In this document: piece by piece, positions 1-5,661 of the stretch
Layout of the letters: the number at the start of each line of letters is the position of its first letter
How positions within the stretch are numbered: position 1 is the stretch's first letter
From: Pseudomonadota bacterium
Lineage (GTDB): Bacteria > Pseudomonadota > Alphaproteobacteria > Caulobacterales > Caulobacteraceae
NCBI GenBank assembly: GCA_023434015.1
Contig: JAEYTM010000036.1
Span: 1 to 5,661, forward strand
Reading direction: 5' to 3'
DNA length: 5,661 bases
Position numbers and translations under genes: made by a program
The notes under the pieces: generated by a model
Seen by the model: only the letters and a program-made list of their open reading frames with translations
Databases searched by the model: none
What the model was told of the DNA's origin: nothing

Positions 1-1748
1 GCGAGACCGTCACCCTGCGCGCCCAGGCCATGTTTCTGGTCTGCGAGGAGATCTGCATCCCCGAACAGGCGGACCTTCAGCTGGTCCTGCCGATCGTCGC
101 GGAGCCGGCCGACCCCGATCCGAAGTGGGGTCCGGCCATCGCCCGCGCCCTGCTGCAGGCGCCCCAGGCCGCCGGTCTCGACGCGGCCTTCGCGCGTCAG
201 GGCGGCGTCCTGAAACTGGCCGTCGCCGGCGCGCCCCTCGCCGGGGCCGAGGCGGCGGGCGCCTACTTCTTCCCCTACGCCGGCGCGACCCTCGACCATG
301 CGGCGGCCCAGGCCGTCGAGCGCGGGCCCAACGGCCTGACCCTCGCCCTGCCGCTCAGGCCGGAGCTGGCGTCGGCGCCCACCGGTCCCGACGCCCTGGC
401 CGGCGTGCTGTCCGTCGACGGCCGCGCCTACGAGGTTTCCGCCGCGCCAGGACCGGCGCCGGCGGGCGCCTCCGGCCTGGGCCCGCCGCGGGTGGCGACG
501 CCGGCTCCCGGCGGCTTCGGCCTGATCGGCGCGGCGGTGTTAGCCCTGCTTGGCGGGCTGATCCTCAACCTGATGCCCTGCGTGTTCCCGATTCTGGCGA
601 TGAAGGCCGCCTCCCTGGCCGGCCACGCCCACGAAGTGGGCGAGGCGCGGCGCCAGGGCCTGGCCTTCGGCGCCGGCGTGCTGGCGACCTTCCTGTTGCT
701 GGCGGCCGGATTGATCGCCCTGCAGGCCGCGGGCGCGGCCGTGGGCTGGGGCTTCCAGCTGCAATCGCCTCCGGTGGGCGCGGCCCTCGCCCTGCTGATG
801 CTGGCCGTGGCCCTGAACCTTTCCGGCGTCTTCCAGGTCGGCGCCTCGCTGCAAGGCGCCGGCTCGGGGCTGGCGACGAAGCGCGGCCTCGCCGGGGCCT
901 TCTTCACCGGCGCCCTGGCGGTGGTCGTCGCCGCCCCTTGCACGGCGCCTTTCATGGCCCCGGCCATCGGCTGGGCCCTGGTCCAGCCGCCGGCGGCCGC
1001 CCTGGCGGTCTTCTTGGCGCTCGGCCTCGGTTTCGCCGCGCCGTTCGTGGCGGTCAGCTTCGCCCCGGCCCTGCTGGCGCGCCTGCCCCGGCCCGGTCCT
1101 TGGATGGACCTGTTCAAGACCGCCCTGGCCTTCCCGATGTACGCCGCCGCCGCCTGGCTGGTCTGGGTGCTGACGGTTCAGGCTGGCGACACAGCCCTGG
1201 TCCGCATCCTCGGGGCTGGCGTGGTGCTGGCCGCCGCCGCCTGGCTCGGCGGCCTGGCCCAGCGGCGGATGATCGCCGGTCGTCGCGCGGTCGGCCTGGT
1301 GGTCGCCACCACCCTGCTGCTGGTCCTCGCCGTCTTCGCCGCCGTCGGACCGCGCTACGCCGGGGCGTCGTCCTCGACGGACGGCGCGGCCGCCGCCCTG
1401 CCTTACGAGGCCTGGAGCCCCGAACGCCTCGCCGCCCTCCAGGCCGAGGGCCGGCCGGTGTTCGTCAACTTCACGGCCGCCTGGTGCGTCAGCTGCCAGG
1501 TCAACGAGCGGGTGGCGCTGTCCACCGGCGGCGTCGCCGAGGCGGTCGCCCGTAACCAGGTCGCCTATCTGAAGGCCGACTGGACCCGCAAGGACGCGGT
1601 CATCGCCGCCGAACTGGCCCGCCACGGCCGCGCCGGCGTGCCGCTGTATCTGGTTTATGGCGCGGGCGGCGGCGAGCCGGCTATCCTGCCCAACATCCTG
1701 ACCGAGGGCGCGGTCGTGCGGGCGCTGGACGCGGCCGCCCCGCGCTGA
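1..1748 (+). CDS. dsbD: DsbD/ScsB-type protein-disulfide reductase (5' end missing)
   Basis: Inner-membrane electron carrier that passes reducing power from cytoplasmic thioredoxin to periplasmic thiol proteins. The frame is open to the left edge (first full codon at 3), so the start and signal peptide lie outside and the ATG at 30 is internal. Seen in order: the end of a periplasmic alpha-like domain with CEEICIPE (Cys codons at 42 and 54); a further periplasmic stretch to about 500; about eight hydrophobic segments between 513 and 1350, the first containing PCVFP (Cys at 579) and the fourth APCTAPF (Cys at 939), the paired membrane cysteines of DsbD; and a C-terminal thioredoxin-like domain with WCVSC (Cys at 1485 and 1494). 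All three cysteine pairs of the family relay are present. The long periplasmic part and the C-x3-C spacing look more like ScsB than E. coli DsbD (C-x5-C), so the exact subfamily and partner are uncertain. It is followed by pgi after 23 nt. Confidence 0.9.
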   Translation, partial: ETVTLRAQAMFLVCEEICIPEQADLQLVLPIVAEPADPDPKWGPAIARALLQAPQAAGLDAAFARQGGVLKLAVAGAPLAGAEAAGAYFFPYAGATLDHAAAQAVERGPNGLTLALPLRPELASAPTGPDALAGVLSVDGRAYEVSAAPGPAPAGASGLGPPRVATPAPGGFGLIGAAVLALLGGLILNLMPCVFPILAMKAASLAGHAHEVGEARRQGLAFGAGVLATFLLLAAGLIALQAAGAAVGWGFQLQSPPVGAALALLMLAVALNLSGVFQVGASLQGAGSGLATKRGLAGAFFTGALAVVVAAPCTAPFMAPAIGWALVQPPAAALAVFLALGLGFAAPFVAVSFAPALLARLPRPGPWMDLFKTALAFPMYAAAAWLVWVLTVQAGDTALVRILGAGVVLAAAAWLGGLAQRRMIAGRRAVGLVVATTLLLVLAVFAAVGPRYAGASSSTDGAAAALPYEAWSPERLAALQAEGRPVFVNFTAAWCVSCQVNERVALSTGGVAEAVARNQVAYLKADWTRKDAVIAAELARHGRAGVPLYLVYGAGGGEPAILPNILTEGAVVRALDAAAPR

Positions 1749-1760
1749 CCGAAAGCCACG

Positions 1761-1764
1761 AGGA
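1761..1764 (+). promoter_or_regulatory. Shine-Dalgarno site supporting the TTG start of pgi
   Basis: AGGA lies 7 nt before the TTG at 1772. No ATG or GTG in frame lies nearby; the next in-frame Met is far inside the conserved protein. The site therefore decides for the TTG start. Confidence 0.6.
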
Positions 1765-1771
1765 CCACCGC

Positions 1772-3388
1772 TTGTCTCAGACCGACGCCGCCTGGGCCGC
1801 CCTGCACGCCGCCGCCGCCCGCGCCGGGGCGCGCCGGATCGCCGGCCTGTTCGCCGAGGAGCCCGCCCGGCTCGACCGCCTGACCCTCGACGCCGCCGGC
1901 CTGTCGCTGGACCTGTCGAAGCAGCCCTGGTCGCTTCCCGATGTGGAGACCGCGCTCGATCTCGCCCGCCAGGCCGGCGTCGAGGCCGCCCGGGCGGCGA
2001 TGTTCGCCGGCGAGGTGATCAACCGCTCGGAGGGCCGGCCGGTGCTTCATGCCGCCCTGCGCGCCCCGGAAGACGCCGACTTTCGCGCCGCCGGCCAGCC
2101 GGTGTCGGGCGAGGTCGACGCCACGCGCGACGCCATGCGCGACTTCGCCGCCGCCATCCGCGCCGGCCAGCGCACCGGCGCCACCGGCGAGGCCTTCCGC
2201 GCCATCGTCCACATCGGCATCGGCGGCTCCGACCTCGGCCCGCGGCTGATCTGGGAGTCGCTGCGTCCGCTCGACCCGCAGATCGAGCTGCGCTTCGCGG
2301 CCAACGTCGATCCCGCCGAACTGGCCCAGGCCCTGACCGGCCTCGACCCGGCGACGACCCTGGTGGTGACCGTCTCCAAGACCTTCACCACCCTGGAGAC
2401 CCTGACCAACGCCGAGACCGCCCGCCAGTGGCTGCGCGCCGCCCTGGGTGCCAAGGCCGACAGCCACCTCGTCGCCGTCTCCGCCGCCCCGGACCGGGCC
2501 CAGGCCTTCGGCGTGCCGGCCGACCAGGTCTTCGCCTTCTGGGACTGGGTGGGCGGCCGCTATTCGCTGTGGTCGGCGGTGGGCCTGTCCTGCGCCATCG
2601 CGCTGGGCTTCGACGCCTTCGAGCGGATGCTGGCCGGCGCCCACGCCATGGACCGCCACTTCGTCGAGGCCCCGCTGGACCGCAACGCCCCGGTGCTGCT
2701 GGCCCTGGCGCATGTGTTCAACCGCAACGGCCTGGGCCGGCCGCTGCGCGCCGTGGTTCCCTACGCCCAGCGGCTGCGGCTCTTCCCAGCCTTCCTCCAG
2801 CAGCTCGAGATGGAGTCGAACGGCAAGCGGGTGGACGCCCACGGCCGGCCCATCGCCCGGTCCACGGCCGCCAGCGTCTTCGGCGACGCCGGCACCAACG
2901 GCCAGCACGCCTTCTTCCAGCTTCTCCACCAGGGCGCGGACATCATCCCGGTCGACATCGTCGCCGTGCGCGAGGGCTCTGAGGGCGACCCCTCGGCCCA
3001 GACCAAGCTGCTGGCCAACGCCGTCGCCCAGGCCGAGGCCCTCATGGTCGGCCGCGCCGAGGCCGAGGTGCGCGACGAACTGTTCGCCAAGGGCCTGTCG
3101 GTCGGCGAGATCGACGAACTGGCCCCCCAGCGCACCTTCCCCGGCGACCGGCCGACCAGCTTCCTGCTGCTGGAGCGGCTCGATCCGGAGTCGCTCGGCG
3201 CCCTGATCGCCCTTTATGAACACAAGACCTTCGTCGAGGGCGTGCTGTGGGGGATCAACAGTTTCGACCAGTGGGGCGTCGAGCTGGGCAAGACCCTGGC
3301 CAGTCGGGTGCTGTCCGAACTGGAAGGCGGGGCGGCCGGCGCCCACGATCCCTCCACCGCCGCCCTGATCGCCCGGCTCAGCGGCTGA
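1772..3388 (+). CDS. pgi: Glucose-6-phosphate isomerase
   Basis: Cytoplasmic enzyme interconverting glucose 6-phosphate and fructose 6-phosphate in glycolysis and gluconeogenesis. The 538-residue product is near the usual bacterial length (about 550). Seen in order: the sugar-phosphate binding motif HIGIGGSDLGPRL (about 147-159); VSKTFTTLETL; the first family signature DWVGGRYSLWS; MESNGK with the catalytic-base Glu at 348; GTNGQHAFFQLLHQG with the ring-opening His at 379; and the second signature GINSFDQWGVELGK ending in Lys 507. These match the E. coli Glu/His/Lys catalytic set, so the enzyme should be active. The start is TTG, preceded by AGGA at 7 nt. The gene begins 23 nt after the disulfide reductase gene with no visible promoter or terminator between, so shared transcription is likely although the functions are unrelated. 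No clear T-tract terminator follows the stop. Confidence 0.97.
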   Translation: MSQTDAAWAALHAAAARAGARRIAGLFAEEPARLDRLTLDAAGLSLDLSKQPWSLPDVETALDLARQAGVEAARAAMFAGEVINRSEGRPVLHAALRAPEDADFRAAGQPVSGEVDATRDAMRDFAAAIRAGQRTGATGEAFRAIVHIGIGGSDLGPRLIWESLRPLDPQIELRFAANVDPAELAQALTGLDPATTLVVTVSKTFTTLETLTNAETARQWLRAALGAKADSHLVAVSAAPDRAQAFGVPADQVFAFWDWVGGRYSLWSAVGLSCAIALGFDAFERMLAGAHAMDRHFVEAPLDRNAPVLLALAHVFNRNGLGRPLRAVVPYAQRLRLFPAFLQQLEMESNGKRVDAHGRPIARSTAASVFGDAGTNGQHAFFQLLHQGADIIPVDIVAVREGSEGDPSAQTKLLANAVAQAEALMVGRAEAEVRDELFAKGLSVGEIDELAPQRTFPGDRPTSFLLLERLDPESLGALIALYEHKTFVEGVLWGINSFDQWGVELGKTLASRVLSELEGGAAGAHDPSTAALIARLSG

Positions 3389-3414
3389 CCGCCGCGCCGC
3401 CGGGCAGGGTGGTC

Positions 3415-3438
3415 TTGTCCACGAACCTCGGCTATACG
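3415..3438 (+). promoter_or_regulatory. Candidate housekeeping promoter of the hisS leader
   Basis: TTGTCC (3415-3420) and GCTATACG (3431-3438) resemble the Caulobacter housekeeping consensus (TTGaCg and GCtANAWC). The spacer from TTGTCC to TATACG is 12 nt, shorter than usual, and the -10 matches only partly, so this is a weak call. Its position is informative: transcription starting 7-8 nt after the -10 would begin at or next to the A of the leader-peptide ATG (3446), giving a leaderless message. Confidence 0.4.
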
Positions 3439-3445
3439 CCCGGCC

Positions 3446-3520
3446 ATGAGCGGCGCCGCGCATCATCACGCCCCCCACCATCCGATCCTCGCGGGATCGG
3501 CGTGGCTTCGCGTGGCCTGA
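3446..3520 (+). CDS. Histidine-rich leader peptide upstream of hisS
   Basis: A 24-codon ORF encodes a peptide beginning MSGAAHHHAPHHPIL and ending WLRVA before TGA at 3518. Five His codons fall within seven positions: CAT CAT CAC at 3461-3469, then CAC CAT at 3476-3481. Such clustering upstream of a histidyl-tRNA synthetase gene is the hallmark of a leader peptide that senses charged tRNA-His, as in the enterobacterial his operon. No Shine-Dalgarno sequence precedes the ATG and there is no upstream in-frame start, but a -10-like TATACG ends 7 nt before it, so translation may be leaderless, which is common in Caulobacter. The last His codon directly abuts the 5' arm of the first RNA stem (3482-3488). 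The peptide itself probably has no function beyond its translation. Expression is unproven; a chance ORF is possible but unlikely given the context. Confidence 0.72.
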   Translation: MSGAAHHHAPHHPILAGSAWLRVA

Positions 3521-3617
3521 CGCGACCCTCCGCCGAACCCCGCCGCTGCGGACGGGGCCAGGCATCGATAAAAGGCTCCATCCGTCGACCTTACTTTCTT
3601 CAAGGACCGACCATGGA
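3482..3617 (+). promoter_or_regulatory. Candidate histidine-responsive attenuator RNA (alternative stems)
   Basis: Base complementarity gives a chain of competing stems. 1:2 is 3482-3488 with 3494-3500 (7 bp, perfect). 2:3 is 3493-3502 with 3531-3540 (9 bp, one A/A mismatch), enclosing a small hairpin 3508-3513 with 3520-3525 (6 bp). 3:4 is 3538-3545 with 3549-3557 (8 bp, bulged A at 3552). 4:5 is 3548-3559 with 3574-3585 (11 bp including two G-U, one mismatch). 5:6 is 3577-3592 with 3602-3617 (13 bp, two small internal loops). Each stem excludes its neighbour in the chain. A ribosome stalled at the His codons at 3476-3481 would cover segment 1 and favour 2:3, then 4:5, leaving segment 6 free. 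A ribosome reaching the stop at 3518, or no ribosome, would favour 3:4 and 5:6. Pairings are seen by eye; energies were not computed and the mechanism is inferred. Confidence 0.6.
3577..3617 (+). promoter_or_regulatory. Hairpin sequestering the ribosome-binding site and start of the mini-ORF before hisS
   Basis: TCCAT (3577-3581) pairs with ATGGA (3613-3617), GTCG (3584-3587) with CGAC (3608-3611), and CCTT (3589-3592) with AAGG (3602-3605), around a 9-nt loop (3593-3601). The paired 3' arm contains AAGGA (3602-3606), the best Shine-Dalgarno sequence of the region, and the ATG at 3613. The hairpin would block initiation there. Its 5' arm is also needed by the competing 4:5 stem. Confidence 0.6.
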
Positions 3618-3669
3618 CACCCTTCCTTCCTTGAGCGCCGGCCCGGCAACCGCTAAGCGCGCGCCATGA
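3613..3669 (+). CDS. 18-codon mini-ORF overlapping the hisS start
   Basis: This short ORF begins MDTLPSLSAG, ends AKRAP, and stops at TGA 3667-3669, so its stop shares the ATGA of the hisS ATG at 3666. It has a good Shine-Dalgarno sequence, AAGGA at 3602-3606, 6 nt before its ATG. hisS has no comparable site: the bases before 3666 are CTAAGCGCGCGCC. The arrangement suggests that ribosomes load at the mini-ORF and re-initiate at hisS, making hisS translation depend on whether the mini-ORF start is exposed. The peptide resembles nothing I recognise and lies in a different frame from hisS. It could be a chance ORF, but site strength, spacing and stop-start overlap argue otherwise. Confidence 0.5.
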   Translation: MDTLPSLSAGPATAKRAP

Positions 3670-5171
3670 GCACCGACGCCCCCCAAGCCCCCGCGCCCCG
3701 TCCCGAGGCGCGTTCGCCGCGCGGCTTCATCGACCGCCGTGCGCGCGACCTGGTCGCCGAGCGGGCGATCCTCGCCGCCGTCTCCGGCGTCTACGAACGC
3801 TATGGCTTCGAGGCGCTCGACACCGGGGCCTTCGAATATGCCGACGCCCTCGGCAAGTTCCTGCCCGACGCCGACCGTCCCAACGAGGGCGTCTTCGCCC
3901 TGCAGGACGACGACGAGCAGTGGATGGCGCTGCGCTACGACCTCACCGCCCCGCTCGCCCGCTTCGCCGCCCAGAACTGGGAGACCCTGCCCAAGCCGTT
4001 CCGCCGCTACGCCTTCGGGCCGGTCTGGCGCAACGAGAAGCCGGGTCCGGGCCGCTATCGCGAATTCGTTCAGTGCGACGCCGACACCGTCGGCTCGGCC
4101 CGTCCCGAGGCCGACGCCGAGATCATCGCCATGGCCGTCGAGGGGCTGGAGGCCGCTGGCCTGCCCGCCGGCTCCGCCATCGTGCGGATCAACAACCGCA
4201 AGCTGCTCAACGGTCTGATGACCGCTGCCGGCGTCACCGACGACGGGCAGAAGCTCGCGGTGCTGCGCGCCGTCGACAAGCTCGACCGCCTCGGCCCTGA
4301 CGGCGTGCGCCTGCTGCTGGGCGAGGGCCGGCTCGACGAGTCCGGCGCCTTCACCAAGGGCGCGGGCCTGAACGCCGCCGCCGCCGAACGGGTGCTGGCG
4401 TTCACCGCCGCCGGCGCCGCCGGGCGTTCCGAGACCCTCGACGCCCTGGCCAACGTCGTCGGCGGCTCGGCCGAGGGCGACGAGGGATTGGCCGAGCTGG
4501 CCGCCATCGACCGCGCGCTCGGCGCCTTCGGCGTCGGCGTCGATCGGGCGACCTTCGACCCTTCCGTGGTCCGCGGCCTGGAATATTACACCGGCGCGGT
4601 CTTCGAGGCCGAGCTGCTGCTGCAGACCCTCGACGAGCGCGGCCAGCCGGTGCGCTTCGGCTCGATCGGCGGCGGCGGACGCTACGACGACCTCGTCGCC
4701 CGCTTCACCGGCGAGCGGACCCCGGCCACTGGCTTCTCCTTCGGGGTCTCGCGCCTCGCCGGGGCCCTGAAGGCCGCCGGCCGCGACCTCGCCGCCGACG
4801 TCCGCGGCCCGGTGGTGGTCATCGTCCTCGACCAGAACCTGATGGCCGAATATTTCGCCGTCGCCGCCGAGCTGCGCGGCGCGGGGATCGCCGCCGAGGT
4901 CTACCTCGGCTCCTCCGGCATGCGGCCTCAGATGAAGTACGCCGACCGCCGCCTGTCCCCCGCCGCCGTCATCATGGGCGGCGACGAGCTCGCCGCCGGG
5001 ACCGTGACCGTCAAGGACCTCGACCTTGGCCGGGTGCTGTCGTCCGGCGTCGCCGACAACGCCGCCTGGCGCGAACAGCGCCCCGGCCAGCAGACCGTCC
5101 CGCGCGCCGACCTGGTGGCGACCATCCGGGCCATCGTCGACGCCCGCCCGCTTCGTGAGGCTGATCAATGA
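3666..5171 (+). CDS. hisS: Histidyl-tRNA synthetase (divergent alphaproteobacterial type)
   Basis: Class II aminoacyl-tRNA synthetase that charges tRNA-His with histidine in the cytoplasm. The product is 501 residues, longer than the roughly 424 of E. coli HisRS. Seen: an N-terminal tail rich in Pro and Ala, then GFIDRRARDL; the motif 2 region FGPVWRNEKPGPGRYREF with Arg 122 and Glu 124; the histidine-binding motif VRGLEYYTGAVFEA (Arg 303, Tyr 307-308); the motif 3 region GGGGRYDDL (335-343); and a C-terminal anticodon-binding domain from about 381 (GPVVVIVLDQ) with VYLGSSGMRPQMKYADRR. YYTG and GSIGGGGRYD resemble eukaryotic HisRS more than E. coli (YYNR), fitting the divergent HisRS of this lineage. 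The ATG at 3666 fits the N-terminus I recall for Caulobacter but has no good Shine-Dalgarno sequence; it overlaps the mini-ORF stop. The upstream His-rich leader suggests control by tRNA-His charging. Confidence 0.96.
   Translation: MSTDAPQAPAPRPEARSPRGFIDRRARDLVAERAILAAVSGVYERYGFEALDTGAFEYADALGKFLPDADRPNEGVFALQDDDEQWMALRYDLTAPLARFAAQNWETLPKPFRRYAFGPVWRNEKPGPGRYREFVQCDADTVGSARPEADAEIIAMAVEGLEAAGLPAGSAIVRINNRKLLNGLMTAAGVTDDGQKLAVLRAVDKLDRLGPDGVRLLLGEGRLDESGAFTKGAGLNAAAAERVLAFTAAGAAGRSETLDALANVVGGSAEGDEGLAELAAIDRALGAFGVGVDRATFDPSVVRGLEYYTGAVFEAELLLQTLDERGQPVRFGSIGGGGRYDDLVARFTGERTPATGFSFGVSRLAGALKAAGRDLAADVRGPVVVIVLDQNLMAEYFAVAAELRGAGIAAEVYLGSSGMRPQMKYADRRLSPAAVIMGGDELAAGTVTVKDLDLGRVLSSGVADNAAWREQRPGQQTVPRADLVATIRAIVDARPLREADQ
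5157..5160 (+). promoter_or_regulatory. Shine-Dalgarno site of hisZ inside the hisS end
   Basis: GAGG lies 7 nt before the hisZ ATG at 5168, within the last codons of hisS. hisZ can therefore load its own ribosomes as well as receive them from hisS. Confidence 0.55.
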
Positions 5172-5661
5172 GGACCGAACCCGCCGTTCCCGCCGAGGCC
5201 CTGGCGGCCATCCGCGCGCCGATGCTGGCGGCCGGCGCCCGCGCCGTCGACGCCCCGATCCTGCAGCCGCTCAACCTGCTGCTCGACCTGGCCGGCGAGG
5301 CCATGCGCGCGCGCCTGTTCATCGTCCAGGCCGAAGGCGGGGCGGAAGCCTGCCTCCGGCCGGACTTCACCGTCGCCGTCGCCCGCGCCCACCTGGACAG
5401 CGGCGCGGCGTCCGGCCGCTACCTCTATGAGGGCCCCGCCTTCCGCGCCTCGGCCGCCGCCGACGCGCCGGAGGAATTCGTCCAGCTCGGCGTCGAGATG
5501 TTCGAACCGGCCGGCGGCGAGGCCGCCCCCGCCGACGCCCAGATCGCCGCCCTGGCCGGGCGCACCGCCCTGGCGGGCGGCCGCGACGACCTCACCCTGT
5601 GGCTGGGCGACGTCGCCCTGTTCACCGCCTTCATCGAATCCCTCGACCTCGCCCCCGCCCT
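5168..5661 (+). CDS. hisZ: ATP phosphoribosyltransferase regulatory subunit HisZ (3' end missing)
   Basis: HisZ is a catalytically inactive HisRS paralogue that joins short-form HisG to make ATP phosphoribosyltransferase, the first enzyme of histidine biosynthesis, and is needed for its activity and feedback by histidine. The frame runs from ATG 5168 to the right edge without a stop, giving 164 full codons. The protein begins MRTEPAVPAEALAAIRAPML; it then shows APILQPL, ACLRPDFTVAVARAHL (the HisZ form of the class II motif 2 approach, 'LRPDFT' in place of 'LRYDLT'), YLYEGPAFR, and EFVQLGVEMFEP. These are the conserved catalytic-like core stretches of HisZ. The start overlaps the hisS stop as ATGA, a sign of translational coupling in one operon. 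By analogy with other Alphaproteobacteria, hisG should follow outside the window. The alternative of a second hisS is unlikely because of the position and the altered motif. Confidence 0.92.
   Translation, partial: MRTEPAVPAEALAAIRAPMLAAGARAVDAPILQPLNLLLDLAGEAMRARLFIVQAEGGAEACLRPDFTVAVARAHLDSGAASGRYLYEGPAFRASAAADAPEEFVQLGVEMFEPAGGEAAPADAQIAALAGRTALAGGRDDLTLWLGDVALFTAFIESLDLAPA

Noticed and set aside
3381..3392. GCGG-CTGA-CCGC hairpin at the pgi stop as a terminator
   Set aside because: Only 4 bp and no T-run; read-through from pgi into the hisS leader remains possible.
3538..3557. GC-rich hairpin as the terminator of a classical 3:4 attenuator
   Set aside because: It has the right place in the chain but no T-run follows (CCAGGCATC), so factor-independent termination is unlikely.
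3548..3600. Stem 3548-3559 with 3574-3585 followed by a T-rich stretch, as an intrinsic terminator
   Set aside because: The T-rich stretch TTACTTTCTT starts 5 nt after the stem and is interrupted, and the stem would form under the stalled-ribosome state, when expression should be on. I prefer a role in freeing the initiation site, but some termination cannot be excluded.
1655..3649. A 664-codon open frame on the minus strand opposite pgi and the leader region
   Set aside because: It lies opposite a gene with complete catalytic motifs and continues across the non-coding gap; its composition is low-complexity Gly, Ala, Gln and Arg. Long antisense frames are expected at this GC content and codon bias.
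3247..3669. A 140-codon + strand frame spanning the pgi end and the gap
   Set aside because: It overlaps the conserved pgi C-terminus out of frame and has no recognisable family; only its last 18 codons, with their own Shine-Dalgarno site at 3602, are worth keeping.
3600..5168. A 522-codon open frame on the minus strand opposite hisS
   Set aside because: Antisense shadow of hisS, rich in Gly and Ala with no recognisable domain.

Overview
The window is very GC-rich coding DNA, with all genes on the + strand and strong G/C preference at third codon positions. The glucose-6-phosphate isomerase and histidyl-tRNA synthetase resemble, as far as I can recall them, those of Caulobacter crescentus. 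The order hisS-hisZ is typical of Alphaproteobacteria. I infer a chromosomal segment from Caulobacterales (Caulobacter, Phenylobacterium, Brevundimonas or a relative). There are no mobile elements, CRISPR arrays, tRNAs or rRNAs.

Layout: (1) 1-1748, the 3' part of a DsbD/ScsB-type membrane protein-disulfide reductase, cut by the left edge. (2) 1772-3388, pgi, starting with TTG only 23 nt after the previous stop, so probably co-transcribed with it. (3) 3389-3665, a 277-nt gap that is not empty. It holds a weak promoter-like sequence, a 24-residue peptide ORF with five His codons within seven positions, a chain of mutually exclusive RNA stems, and an 18-codon mini-ORF with a good Shine-Dalgarno sequence whose stop overlaps the hisS start. 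(4) 3666-5171, hisS. (5) 5168 to the right edge, the N-terminal part of hisZ, overlapping hisS by ATGA; hisG probably follows outside the window.

The main discovery is in the gap. The sequence fits a histidine-sensing attenuator for hisS-hisZ that acts on translation rather than on transcription termination. Six RNA segments can pair as 1:2, 2:3, 3:4, 4:5 and 5:6. The last stem buries both the Shine-Dalgarno sequence and the AUG of the mini-ORF, which appears to deliver ribosomes to hisS. A ribosome stalled on the His codons next to segment 1 would favour 2:3, then 4:5, and leave the initiation site open. Normal leader translation, or none, would favour 3:4 and 5:6 and close it. The pairings are read directly from the sequence; the mechanism is inference.

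In this model scarcity of charged tRNA-His raises both the enzyme that charges it (HisS) and the regulatory subunit of the first histidine biosynthetic enzyme (HisZ). The upstream dsbD-pgi pair looks unrelated in function.
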